DNA of 64,000 bases. It comes from Plantibacter flavus (GTDB lineage: Bacteria; Actinomycetota; Actinomycetes; Actinomycetales; Microbacteriaceae). How positions within the stretch are numbered: position 1 is the stretch's first letter; every line of letters begins with the position of its first letter. Shown here piece after piece: positions 42,171-50,755 of this stretch. The DNA is taken from assembly GCF_900177615.1 (NCBI RefSeq), contig NZ_FXAP01000002.1:62001-126000 (forward strand). Direction: 5' to 3'. The notes below the pieces were generated by a model that was not told where the DNA came from, did not search any database, and was given only the letters and a program-made list of their open reading frames with translations. Made by a program: the position numbers and the translations under genes.

Positions 42171-42231
42171 GGGACAGCACCAACTAAACGTCACCCGTCC
42201 CCCACCTCGAGCGCTGCGGAGAATACAGCCC

Positions 42232-43458
42232 ATGGAAATCCCCGGATACGTCTGGCTGCTGACGATCGTCGGCATTCTGGCCCTCCTCGCCTTCGACTTC
42301 ATCTTCCACGTGCGCAAGGCCCACGAGCCGACGCTGCCGGAAGCCGCGAAGTGGTCGGCCCTCTACGTCGGTTTCGCCCTCCTCTTCGGCGTCGGTGTCC
42401 TCATCTTCGGCGGCGGGACGCTCGGGTCCGAGTACTTCGCCGGCTACATCACGGAGAAGGCCCTGTCGGTCGACAACCTCTTCGTCTTCCTCATCATCAT
42501 GTCGAGCTTCCGCGTGCCGCGTGCCGACCAGCAGAAGGTGCTGCTCTTCGGCATCGTCTTCGCGCTGATCGCCCGCACCGGCTTCATCTTCCTCGGCGCG
42601 GCCGCGGTCAACGCCTGGTCCTGGCTGTTCTACATCTTCGGCGGCTTCCTCATCTTCACGGCCATCAAGCTGCTCCGCCCGGAGGAGGAGAGCGACGATG
42701 AGGCGAACAACTTCGTCATCCGACTCGCCAAGCGCCTGTTCAAGACGACCGACCGCTACGACGGCGACAAGCTCGTCACCATCGAGAACGGCAAGAAGGT
42801 CCTCACCCCGATGCTGCTCGTCATGGTCGCCATCGGCGGCACCGACCTGCTCTTCGCGCTCGACTCGATCCCCGCGATCTTCGGCCTCACGCAGAACCCG
42901 TACATCGTGTTCACCGCGACGGCGTTCTCACTCCTCGGCCTCCGTCAGCTCTACTTCCTCATCGACGGCCTGCTCGACCGCCTCATCTTCCTGAGCTACG
43001 GCCTGGCGGCGATCCTCGGCTTCATCGGCGTGAAGCTCGTCCTGCACGCGCTGCACGAGAACACCCTGCCGTTCCTCAACGGCGGAGAGCACATCCCGGT
43101 CTTCGAGATCGAGACCGGCCTCTCGCTCGCCGTCATCGTCGGCATCCTCATCGTGACGGTCCTGCTGTCGCTCCTCAGCCCGGCCGGCCGCGCGCACACG
43201 ATCATCAGCGACGCCCGCAGCCAGGCGAAGAAGATCGTCCTCCACGCCGACTCACCCGAGGGCATCCCGGACGGCCACCACGTCGACGAGGTCGAACTCG
43301 AGACGAGCTACACCCGGATGGTCGAGCGCCAGAAGTCGTTCGCGAACCTGAAGCCCAAGCACCAGGCGAAGGCGGCCGAGGACGAAGAGCTCCAGCGGCT
43401 GCTCTCCCGAGCGCACGAGCTCCAGGCCAAGAACTCCGATTCGCGCGGCCTGCTCTGA
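42232..43458 (+). CDS. terC: TerC-family membrane protein
   Basis: A 408-residue protein with about nine helices. The family motifs are present: FAGYITEKALSVDNLFVF and GGTDLLFALDSIPAIFG with acidic residues inside helices. The C-terminal 90 residues are cytosolic, charged and partly coiled-coil-like (RQKSFANLKPKHQAKAAEDE). TerC proteins are tied to tellurite resistance and to Mn homeostasis at secretion sites. ATG 42232 follows a GCGGAGAA site. It is the first gene before the TerD cluster. Confidence 0.92.
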   Translation: MEIPGYVWLLTIVGILALLAFDFIFHVRKAHEPTLPEAAKWSALYVGFALLFGVGVLIFGGGTLGSEYFAGYITEKALSVDNLFVFLIIMSSFRVPRADQQKVLLFGIVFALIARTGFIFLGAAAVNAWSWLFYIFGGFLIFTAIKLLRPEEESDDEANNFVIRLAKRLFKTTDRYDGDKLVTIENGKKVLTPMLLVMVAIGGTDLLFALDSIPAIFGLTQNPYIVFTATAFSLLGLRQLYFLIDGLLDRLIFLSYGLAAILGFIGVKLVLHALHENTLPFLNGGEHIPVFEIETGLSLAVIVGILIVTVLLSLLSPAGRAHTIISDARSQAKKIVLHADSPEGIPDGHHVDEVELETSYTRMVERQKSFANLKPKHQAKAAEDEELQRLLSRAHELQAKNSDSRGLL

Positions 43459-43503
43459 ACGGACCGGGAATCCGGGCGCTCGCCCGGCCGAACCGATAAC
43501 GTG

Positions 43504-43539
43504 GACGTGCGCTCCCAGCTTCGGCCGGGGGCGCACGTC
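43504..43539. other. Large hairpin between terC and the TerD genes
   Basis: GACGTGCGC-TCCC pairs with GGGG-GCGCACGTC (13 pairs, one T-G) around a 10-base loop. It is 45 bases after the terC stop and 48 before the first terD start. It lacks a T-tract. It may be a terminator that lets the TerD genes have their own promoter, or an RNA-processing or attenuation structure. Confidence 0.55.
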
Positions 43540-43587
43540 CCACACCTCACCACCAGCAACACGATGAAGCATCTAGGAGACGGAACC

Positions 43588-44178
43588 ATGGGTCTGAGTC
43601 TGGAAAAGGGCCAGTCGCTCTCACTGACGAAGCAGGACGGCGGTTCGCTCACGCGGATCCGCCTCGGCCTCGGCTGGGACGGCGTCGCACCGGTGAAGCG
43701 CGGCTTCTTCGGACGCTCGTCCGCACCCGACATCGACCTGGACGCCTCAGCGATCTTCTTCGACGCCACCGGCAAGGTGCTCGACACCATCTGGTTCCAG
43801 CAGCTCGCGAGCAAGGACGGCTCCGCCACGCACACCGGCGACAACCTCACGGGCGCCGGCGACGGCGACGACGAGACGATCCTCGTCGACCTCTCGAAGG
43901 TCGCCCCGTCCGTCCAGCAGATCGTGTTCGTGATCAGCAGCTACAGCCGCCAGACCTTCGACACCGTGCAGAACGCCTTCAGCCGGATCATCGACGACTC
44001 GACCCCCGGCTCGCCCGAGGTCGCCCGCTACCAGCTCACCGACTCCGGTCCGCACACCGCGATGATCATGTCGAAGGTCTCGCGTGAGGGCAACGGCTGG
44101 ACCTTCAAGGCGATCGGCGAGCGCGCCAACGGGCGTTCCGTCATGGACCTGCTCGGCCCGGCCGCCCAGGCCCTCTAG
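43588..44178 (+). CDS. terD: TerD-family stress protein 1
   Basis: A 196-residue cytosolic beta-sandwich protein. The Ca-binding motifs are complete: DIDLDASAIFF (with a preceding loop longer than usual, VAPVKRGFFGRSSAP) and HTGDNLTGAGDGDDE. TerD proteins bind Ca(II) and belong to membrane-associated stress complexes with TerC. ATG 43588 carries a TAGGAGACGG site. The ORF is the first of a plus-strand run that reaches 52715. Confidence 0.92.
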   Translation: MGLSLEKGQSLSLTKQDGGSLTRIRLGLGWDGVAPVKRGFFGRSSAPDIDLDASAIFFDATGKVLDTIWFQQLASKDGSATHTGDNLTGAGDGDDETILVDLSKVAPSVQQIVFVISSYSRQTFDTVQNAFSRIIDDSTPGSPEVARYQLTDSGPHTAMIMSKVSREGNGWTFKAIGERANGRSVMDLLGPAAQAL

Positions 44179-44254
44179 GCCCGACATCAGCTTCAGCACC
44201 AACCAGTCCCAATCGGCGGACCACGCCGACAACGTCGAAGGAGCACCGATCACC

Positions 44255-44833
44255 ATGGCAGGACTCACCCTCGAAAAGGGCAGCAACCTCTCGCTCACCA
44301 AGACCAGCCCCGGCCTGACGGTCGCGACGGTCGGCCTCGGGTGGGACCCGCGCACCACGAGCGGTGAGGCCTTCGACCTCGACGCCTCGGCGCTGCTGAT
44401 CGGCGCGAACGGCAAGGTGCGCTCCTCCGCCGACTTCATCTTCTACAACCAGCCCGCGTCGGCGGATGGCTCGGTCAAGCACCTCGGTGACAACCGCACC
44501 GGCGACGGTGAGGGCGACGACGAGCAGATCTCGGTCGACCTGAACGCGGTCGGCGCAGACGTCGAGCGCGTGGTGATCGCCGTGTCGATCGACAAGGCCG
44601 ACGAGCGCCGCCAGAACTTCGGCCAGGTCCGCGGCGCCTACTGCCGCATCGTCGACCAGGACGGTACCGAGATCGTCCGCTTCGACCTCAGCGAGGACGC
44701 CGCTCCCGAGACCGCCATGCTGTTCTCGGAGCTCTACCGCAACGGATCCGAGTGGAAGTTCAAGGCCGTCGGCCAGGGCTACACCACCGGTCTCGCCGGC
44801 ATCGCCGGCGACTTCGGCGTCCCGCTCGGCTGA
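44255..44833 (+). CDS. terD: TerD-family stress protein 2
   Basis: A 192-residue TerD protein starting MAGLTLEKGSNLSLTK. It is close to the standard TerD/TerE length, with FDLDASALLIGANGKV, KHLGDNRTGDGEGDDE and the C-terminal KAVGQGYTTGLAGIAGDFGV. Both Ca sites look intact. A GAAGGAG site precedes it, 76 bases after TerD 1. Confidence 0.94.
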   Translation: MAGLTLEKGSNLSLTKTSPGLTVATVGLGWDPRTTSGEAFDLDASALLIGANGKVRSSADFIFYNQPASADGSVKHLGDNRTGDGEGDDEQISVDLNAVGADVERVVIAVSIDKADERRQNFGQVRGAYCRIVDQDGTEIVRFDLSEDAAPETAMLFSELYRNGSEWKFKAVGQGYTTGLAGIAGDFGVPLG

Positions 44834-44885
44834 GCACCGACACCTCCACCACGAGCAAGCCACACACGAGAGCAAGGTCGACCGC

Positions 44886-46097
44886 ATGAGCACGCCACTC
44901 ACTCCGCCAGACGCCAACGAACAGGCAGCAGCCTCCCTCGTGCTGCACGCTCCGGATGCACCGGACGTCGTGCAGGCCGAAGAGGCACCGGGCATGGTCC
45001 CGGTCCCGGCAGAGCGCCAGACGGAGATCCAGCAGCAGGCGCGCTCCTTCGTGACCGAGGTGGCGACGCTCGACCCGCGCTCGCCCGAGTTCACGCAGAA
45101 GATCGAGGGCATCTCCCAGATCGGCGGCAAGGAGATGGTGCAGTCGAGCGGGTACTCCTCCCGTATGCTCGACCGCTCGTCGACCTCGGTCGCCGGTGCG
45201 AAGCGTTCGGGTGACAGCGCGCAGATCAAGGTCGCGACCACGCTCGGCGACCTCCGCAGCACCGTCGAGGACCTCACGCCGAACCAGGCGGACCTCGGCG
45301 TCGGCCGCAAGATCCTCGGGTTCATCCCGGGCGGCAACAAGCTCGCCAAGTACTTCCAGAAGTACGAGTCCGCGCAGACCCAGCTCGACAAGATCATCAA
45401 GTCGCTCATGGCCGGCCAGGACGAGCTCCTGAAGGACAACGCCGCCCTCGCCGGCGAGAAGGTCCAGCTCTGGGAGACGATGCAGGCGCTCAGCGAGTAC
45501 GCCGTCTTCGCGAAGGCGCTCGACGCCGCGTGCGTCGCCAAGATCGACGAAGCCCGCTCCTCCGGACGCATCGAGGAGGCGCAGAAGCTCGAGGCCGACG
45601 TCCTCTTCCCCGTGCGCCAGCGCCACCAGGACATCCTCACGCAGCTCGCCGTCTCGGTGCAGGGCTACCTCGCGATGGACCTCATCCGCAAGAACAACCT
45701 CGAGCTCATCAAGGGTGTCGACCGCGCTCGCACCACGACGATCGCCGCCCTGCGGACCGCCGTCGTCGTCGCTCAGGCCCTCGCGAACCAGAAGATGGTC
45801 CTCGACCAGATCGACGCGATCAACACCACGACGAACAACATGATCCTGCAGACGAGCGAGATGCTGAAGGACCAGACCACGCGCATCCACCAGCAGGCCT
45901 CCACCGCTGGTGTCAGCGTCGAGACCCTGCAGCGCGCGTTCGACAACGTCTTCCAGACCATGGACGCGATCGACACCTTCCGTGCCGAAGCCGCCAAGAA
46001 CATGGAGGGCACCGTCAACGCGCTCGAGTCGGGCCTCGAGAAGGCGAAGCCGTACCTCGAGCGCAGCCGTCAGGCCGAGCAGCGCGAACTGCGGTAG
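44886..46097 (+). CDS. TelA-type toxic anion resistance protein
   Basis: A 403-residue, largely helical, cytosolic protein of the TelA/KlaA family (PF-type toxic anion resistance): NQADLGVGRKILGFIPGGNK, KYFQKYESAQTQLDKIIKSL and NLELIKGVDRARTTTIAALR are typical. TelA homologues accompany TerD proteins in Gram-positive bacteria and affect resistance to tellurite and cell-wall agents; the mechanism is unknown. Coiled-coil stretches fill about 180-390. Confidence 0.9.
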   Translation: MSTPLTPPDANEQAAASLVLHAPDAPDVVQAEEAPGMVPVPAERQTEIQQQARSFVTEVATLDPRSPEFTQKIEGISQIGGKEMVQSSGYSSRMLDRSSTSVAGAKRSGDSAQIKVATTLGDLRSTVEDLTPNQADLGVGRKILGFIPGGNKLAKYFQKYESAQTQLDKIIKSLMAGQDELLKDNAALAGEKVQLWETMQALSEYAVFAKALDAACVAKIDEARSSGRIEEAQKLEADVLFPVRQRHQDILTQLAVSVQGYLAMDLIRKNNLELIKGVDRARTTTIAALRTAVVVAQALANQKMVLDQIDAINTTTNNMILQTSEMLKDQTTRIHQQASTAGVSVETLQRAFDNVFQTMDAIDTFRAEAAKNMEGTVNALESGLEKAKPYLERSRQAEQRELR

Positions 46098-46151
46098 CCT
46101 CACGCTCGGGTGACCGGGCGCACGGGTCGCTGAGGACGAAGGGGACGAGGG

Positions 46152-46667
46152 ATGGCATTCGGACGACTGCTGAACGCACTGCGGACCAGCGGGGCCGAGC
46201 CGCTCGGCGTCGTCGACGCCACGCCGGCGCCCGTCGGTGAGACCGAGGACGAGCAGACGGCCCGACACCTCGACGAACTCCGCGACTCGGTGCGCTCCGT
46301 GGGGCGCGACCTCCCCACGCTGCTCACCTCGCAGCTCCGACAGATCGACGACCAGTTGCGCCTCGTCGTGGCGACGATCGCCGACCAGGGTGCGTCGACC
46401 GAGCAGCGCGTGCTCCTCGCCGCGATGGTGACGGACTACATCCCATCCCCGCTGCGCTCCTTCCTCGCGCTGCCGGCCGCGGACCGCACCGACGACTCCC
46501 GCAGCACGATCGTCTTCGCCCGTCAGCTGGAGCTCATCGAGGAGACCATCCGCGACCTCCTCAACCAGATCCGTATCGGAGCGATCGCCGAACTCTCGAC
46601 GCACGGTCGGTTCCTCTCCGACAAGTTCCAGGAGCCCGACGCCGGTCTCGTGCTGGGTGCGCACTGA
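46152..46667 (+). CDS. Unknown protein in the Ter operon
   Basis: A 171-residue soluble protein without a recognised family. It has an acidic N-terminus and a mainly helical body with two heptad-like parts (about 33-65, RDLPTLLTSQLRQIDDQLRL, and 120-150). It lies between TelA and the third TerD gene, whose start overlaps its stop by one base (TGATG), so it is made together with them. Similarity to the TelA helices is weak, and a structural partner role is only a guess. Confidence 0.55.
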   Translation: MAFGRLLNALRTSGAEPLGVVDATPAPVGETEDEQTARHLDELRDSVRSVGRDLPTLLTSQLRQIDDQLRLVVATIADQGASTEQRVLLAAMVTDYIPSPLRSFLALPAADRTDDSRSTIVFARQLELIEETIRDLLNQIRIGAIAELSTHGRFLSDKFQEPDAGLVLGAH

Positions 46668-47218
46668 TGGCGTCGCTGATCGCGGGCGCGAACGCCGCGC
46701 TCACCGCTGAGAACCCCGGTCTCGACGCCGTGCTCATCGGGTTCGGCTGGGACGTCATCGCGAGCCGCGGGCCGCAGAGCGAACCCGTGCCGCTGGCGAT
46801 CATGTGCGGCGACGACGGCAAGGCCCTGTCCGACGACCACCTCGTGTTCTTCAACCAGGTCGAGAGCCAGGACGGCGCGGTCACCTTCTCGTCCGAGGCC
46901 GACGACGAGGAGATCGACGTCGAGCTGTCGCGCGTGCCGGACGCCGTGTCGAAGATCGCCTTCCTGCTCTACATCGACCCCGACGTCCGCGGCCCCGGCG
47001 ACTTCTCGCCCGTGCGCTCGACGTTCGTCCGCGTCGCCACCCCCGACGGTCGCGAGCTCGTGCGCTTCGACGTGCCGATCGACGAGGTCCGCAGCAGCCA
47101 GGCGCTGCTCCTCGCCGAGCTGTACCGGCACCGGTCGGACTGGAAGTTCCGCGCCCTCGGGCAGGGGTACGCCGGCGGGCTCGCCGGCGTGGCGCGCGAC
47201 TTCAGAATCGACCTCTGA
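46667..47218 (+). CDS. TerD-family protein 3, Ca sites degenerate
   Basis: A 183-residue TerD fold that keeps IGFGWDV, DGKALSDDHLVFFNQ, LLAELYRHRSDWKFRALGQG and the GYAGGLAG end. The first Ca-binding segment DLDASA is replaced by PLAIMC, and the GDNxTGxGDGDDE loop is reduced to TFSSEADDEE. It therefore probably binds Ca(II) weakly or not at all and may be a structural partner for TerD 1 and 2. It is coupled to the preceding unknown gene. Confidence 0.82.
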   Translation: MASLIAGANAALTAENPGLDAVLIGFGWDVIASRGPQSEPVPLAIMCGDDGKALSDDHLVFFNQVESQDGAVTFSSEADDEEIDVELSRVPDAVSKIAFLLYIDPDVRGPGDFSPVRSTFVRVATPDGRELVRFDVPIDEVRSSQALLLAELYRHRSDWKFRALGQGYAGGLAGVARDFRIDL

Positions 47219-47221
47219 GCC

Positions 47222-48064
47222 GTGCCGCTCAACACCTCCCCGGTGCGACGGGACATCGACTACCTCCGTCGTCGGGTGAAGCCGAGGCCTGCGCCGGTCG
47301 CGCAGGCGGAGATGAACGCGCCCGCGGCGGCCGCGCCTGCTGCGCCGACGGCACCCGCTGCGTCGTCGACCGGACTCACGCTCGGCGGATCCCAATCGGC
47401 CGCTCCCGCTTCGCCGTCAGCCCCGCCCGCTGCACCATCGACCGGACTCACGCTCGGCGGATCCCCATCGGCCGCGCCCGCTTCGCCGTCGGCCGCGCCC
47501 GCTTCGCCGTCGACCCCGCCCACCACGCGTCCCGCAGCAGCGCCCAGCACCCCACAGCCCTTCCCCGCCCCGACGGCCGAGGAGGTCCGCGTCCTCGACG
47601 ACGAGACCCCGCTGGTCCGGCTCGACCCGCGTCAGTCCGCGATCGGCAGCCTCATCGTCGGCGGAGCGACGGCGATCGTCTGGGAGACCGTCGAGCTCGT
47701 CACGGGGGTCGCGACGGCCGACGGTGTCGACGGCACGCCCGTGACGACGCCCGGCAACCGGCCGCTGCTCGGCTTCGACGGCGGCGACGCGATCCTCGCG
47801 CTCCGGCACGTGCACCTCCTCCGGCGGGCGTTGTTCGTCGGCACCCCCGGCCATCCGCTGACCGTGCAGCTCTTCGACGGCGAAAGCTTCGCGGCCGCCG
47901 ACGAGACCGGCGCCGCTCCGGTCGTCTCGCTGCTGCGCATCGGGTCGAGACTCGAACTCCGCCTCGAACCCCTTCCCGCCGAGATCCCCCTCCAGACGCT
48001 CCTGCAGCAGTTCGGCTTCGAGCCGACGCCGTACGTCGTCGCCCGCGAACCACGGAGACGATGA
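47222..48064 (+). CDS. Unknown Ter-operon protein with Ala/Pro repeat linker
   Basis: A 280-residue protein starting at GTG 47222. After about 30 residues comes a low-complexity region (about 30-115) with two copies of STGLTLGGS plus AAPASPSA-type repeats. The C-terminal domain (about 120-270) looks beta-rich: AIGSLIVGGATAIVWETVEL, LLGFDGGDAILALRHVHLLR. I do not recognise the family. The GLTLGG motif echoes the GLTLEKG start of TerD proteins, which may be chance. Its stop overlaps the next start by four bases. Confidence 0.55.
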   Translation: MPLNTSPVRRDIDYLRRRVKPRPAPVAQAEMNAPAAAAPAAPTAPAASSTGLTLGGSQSAAPASPSAPPAAPSTGLTLGGSPSAAPASPSAAPASPSTPPTTRPAAAPSTPQPFPAPTAEEVRVLDDETPLVRLDPRQSAIGSLIVGGATAIVWETVELVTGVATADGVDGTPVTTPGNRPLLGFDGGDAILALRHVHLLRRALFVGTPGHPLTVQLFDGESFAAADETGAAPVVSLLRIGSRLELRLEPLPAEIPLQTLLQQFGFEPTPYVVAREPRRR

Positions 48065-49275
48065 CCATGCGCCACTTCAGCTACGTCGACGACAAGCGCG
48101 CGTCGCGGCTGTTCCACAAGCTTCCGAGCCCCATCAGCATCGACTCCCCGCCGGAACACGTGGCGGCGGCACTCGGCGCCACGCTCTACAGCCCAGGCAC
48201 GCGCACGACGCTCGCGAAGGACGTCGTGAAGCAGGCGAAGCACGGGTGCCTGAGCATGGTGCTGTGCCTCGAGGACTCGGTCCCCGACGACGCGGTCGAG
48301 TTCGCCGAGACGAACGTCGCGGAGGCGATGCAGCAGCTCGCCGCCAAGAGCTCGGGGTCCAAGAGCTCGGGGTCCAAGCGCCCGGTGCTGCCGCTGCTGT
48401 TCATCCGCGTCCGCACGCCCGAGCAGCTCGAGCGGGTCGCCGGGCTCCTCGGTCCGGGACTCGACCTCCTGAGCGGCTTCGTCATCCCCAAGTACGAGAA
48501 CAGCGACGGTGTGGCGGACCGCTTCTTCGAGGCGCTCGGTCGCGTGCAGCGCGACTACGGGCAGGACGGGTCGAACGGCGCGCGTCGGCTTCGGGTCATG
48601 CCGATCCTCGAGTCGCCACGGATGATCCACCGCGAGACCCGCGACGACACCCTCTCCGGGATCGTCGACGTCACCAAGGCCCACCGCGAGGACGTCCTCG
48701 CGGTCCGGATCGGCGCCACCGACCTCTCGAGCGCCTTCTCGCTCCGGCGCTCGCGTGACCTCACCGTGTACGACGTGAAACTCGTCTCCTCGGTCATCGC
48801 CGACGTCGTCAACGTCTTCGGTCGGCCGGGCGACGACTTCGTCATCACCGGCACGGTCTGGGAGCACTTCCACAACGCGGAGCGGCTCATGCGCCCGCAG
48901 TTGCGCATGACGCCGTTCCAGGACGCGAACGAGGCGCAGCTGCGTCAGAAGCTCCTCCTCAAAGGACTCGACGGCCTCATCCGCGAGATCGCGCTCGACC
49001 AGGCGAACGGGCTGCTCGGCAAGACGGTGATCCACCCGAGCCACGTGCCGGTCGTCCACGCGATGTCGGTCGTGAGCCACGAGGAGTACGTCGACGCCCT
49101 CTCCGTCGTCGGCGACGTGGGCGGCGGCGCCAACGCCTCCCCCTACCGGAACAAGATGAACGAGATGAAGCCGCACCAGGCGTGGGCGCGCAAGACCCTG
49201 CTCCGTGCGGAGGCCTTCGGGGTGGCGGCGGAGGAGACGACCTTCGTCGACCTCCTCGAGACGAGCATGCGGTGA
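48061..49275 (+). CDS. HpcH/CitE-like C-C bond lyase of Ter systems
   Basis: A 404-residue TIM-barrel protein related to citrate-lyase beta subunits and HpcH aldolases: LSMVLCLEDSVPDDAVEFAE (metal-binding Glu/Asp), MPILESPRMIHRETR, VRIGATDLSSAFSLRR. It matches the C-C bond lyase reported in comparative studies of Ter stress operons, where it is thought to help make a nucleoside-like metabolite. A short 15-bp duplication at about 48347 adds SSGSKSSGSK. The 3' junction is partially duplicated. Confidence 0.82.
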   Translation: MTMRHFSYVDDKRASRLFHKLPSPISIDSPPEHVAAALGATLYSPGTRTTLAKDVVKQAKHGCLSMVLCLEDSVPDDAVEFAETNVAEAMQQLAAKSSGSKSSGSKRPVLPLLFIRVRTPEQLERVAGLLGPGLDLLSGFVIPKYENSDGVADRFFEALGRVQRDYGQDGSNGARRLRVMPILESPRMIHRETRDDTLSGIVDVTKAHREDVLAVRIGATDLSSAFSLRRSRDLTVYDVKLVSSVIADVVNVFGRPGDDFVITGTVWEHFHNAERLMRPQLRMTPFQDANEAQLRQKLLLKGLDGLIREIALDQANGLLGKTVIHPSHVPVVHAMSVVSHEEYVDALSVVGDVGGGANASPYRNKMNEMKPHQAWARKTLLRAEAFGVAAEETTFVDLLETSMR

Positions 49276-49358
49276 CCGTATCGATGGGCGGCTACTGGGC
49301 CGTGGCAGAGAACACGACCTTCGTCGACCTCCTCGAGACGAGCATGCGGTGACCGTAT
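49237..49358 (+). repeat. Duplicated gene junction between lyase and PRTase genes
   Basis: A 45-base block beginning ACGACCTTCGTCGACCTC and ending GTGACCGTAT is identical at 49237-49281 and 49314-49358, offset 77. It spans the lyase C-terminus (TTFVDLLETSMR), its stop and the GTG that overlaps it. The first GTG (49272) opens a 26-residue frame that ends with the same TTFVDLLETSMR. The second GTG (49349) opens the real PRTase. Upstream of the identical block the two copies have diverged (VAAEE versus VAEN). Confidence 0.8.
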
Positions 49359-50755
49359 GGACGGGCGCATGGACAGGCGGTTTCGTGCGCGACGCCGTCG
49401 GCATCGCCCTGCGCTCGGACGCGTCCCGAAGCCTGATCCCGGTGGAGGACCTCGTCGGTCTCGCGCTCCGCGACAACCCCAAACGCGCGCAGCTGCTCGT
49501 GTCGACGGTCCTCGCCAAACACGTGCCGACCGTGCCCGGCCTGGCACTCGCCGCCGGAGAACTGCTCGGCCTCCTGGTGCGGAGCGCGCTCGACGGCAGC
49601 GATCCGGAGACGGCTCCGTTCGACACGGTGGCGCAGCTCCTTGCCCGTCGGGAACGGCCGGATGCTGACGGTCTCGCCGCACTCGCCGCCGTCCGCGAGC
49701 ACCTCGCTCAGCTCCGCGATGCGGCCCCAGCGGCCGGACCGGAGCTCGTCACCGTCGGCTACGCGGAGACGGCGACCGGGCTCGGCCACATCGTCGCCGA
49801 CGCACTCGGCTCGCCGTACCTCCATTCCACGAGACACGAGGCGGACGTGCCCTTCACGCCGTTCGAGGAGGAGCACTCGCACGCGAGCGACCACCGCCTG
49901 TATCCGAGCGACCCCGCGTGGGCCACGGTCGGCGGCACCACGGTGCTCGTCGACGACGAGTTGAGCACCGGACGCACCGTCCGCAACACGATCACCGCGC
50001 TGCACGCCACCACGCCGCAGGCGCACTGGGTGGTCGCGGGCCTCATCGACCTCCGTTCGGATGCGGACCGGCAGCGCTTCGACGAACTCGCCGACCGCCT
50101 CGGTACCCGGATCACCGTCGTGGCGCTCGGCGTGGGTGCCGTCGACCTTCCGGAGGACGTCCTCGCCCGCGCGCGAGCGGTCATCGACGCCGCACCCGCG
50201 GCATCGGCCGCCGGATCGGCCGCAACCGGCGACGTCGTCGTCGTGGACGCCTCCGACCTGCCGCCCGTACGGAGCGCGCGCTTCGGTGCGCCAGGACGCC
50301 TGGACGACGCGGTGACGGCCGCGATCGCCGGCCGGGTCCTTCCGGAGCTGTCGGACGGCGAGGTCGTGGTGCTCGGCTCCGAGGAGTTCATCGCGGTACC
50401 GCTGGCCGTCGCCGACCACCTCGACCGCACCCGCGGAGCGACGCGCTTCTCCACCACCACGCGGTCCCCCATCGCCGTCATCGACCGTGACGACTACGCC
50501 ATCGCGAGCGCAGTGTCCTTCACCAGCCACGACCACACGATCGACGGCTTCGGACCCCGCTTCGCCTACAACCTCTCGCGCGGCGGCTCACGGTTCGCCG
50601 CGGTGGTCCTGTTCCCGGAGCCGGGCGCCGACCGCGAGCTCCTGCTCCGGCCCGACGGCGTCGTCGAGGCGCTGCGGACCGTCACCGACCACGTCATCGT
50701 CGTCCTCCTCACCGAATCCGTCCCGACCCCAGCCGAATGGAACCCCGCACCGTGA
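49349..50755 (+). CDS. Phosphoribosyltransferase with TRSP domain (Ter metabolite module)
   Basis: A 468-residue protein. The N-terminal PRTase region (about 40-270) has TVLVDDELSTGRTVRNTI, the PRPP-binding loop of type I phosphoribosyltransferases, and HEADVPFTPFEEEHSHASDH. The C-terminal part (about 310-440) fits the TRSP domain that accompanies PRTase_2 in Ter operons. The predicted role is to attach or exchange a base on a ribose phosphate for a nucleoside-like compound. The GTG start at 49349 lies in the second copy of a duplicated junction. Confidence 0.82.
   Translation: MTVWTGAWTGGFVRDAVGIALRSDASRSLIPVEDLVGLALRDNPKRAQLLVSTVLAKHVPTVPGLALAAGELLGLLVRSALDGSDPETAPFDTVAQLLARRERPDADGLAALAAVREHLAQLRDAAPAAGPELVTVGYAETATGLGHIVADALGSPYLHSTRHEADVPFTPFEEEHSHASDHRLYPSDPAWATVGGTTVLVDDELSTGRTVRNTITALHATTPQAHWVVAGLIDLRSDADRQRFDELADRLGTRITVVALGVGAVDLPEDVLARARAVIDAAPAASAAGSAATGDVVVVDASDLPPVRSARFGAPGRLDDAVTAAIAGRVLPELSDGEVVVLGSEEFIAVPLAVADHLDRTRGATRFSTTTRSPIAVIDRDDYAIASAVSFTSHDHTIDGFGPRFAYNLSRGGSRFAAVVLFPEPGADRELLLRPDGVVEALRTVTDHVIVVLLTESVPTPAEWNPAP

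Noticed and set aside
47632-49626. 664-codon minus-strand frame opposite the Ter lyase
   Set aside because: It is a shadow of well-supported plus-strand genes with conserved motifs and overlapping starts.
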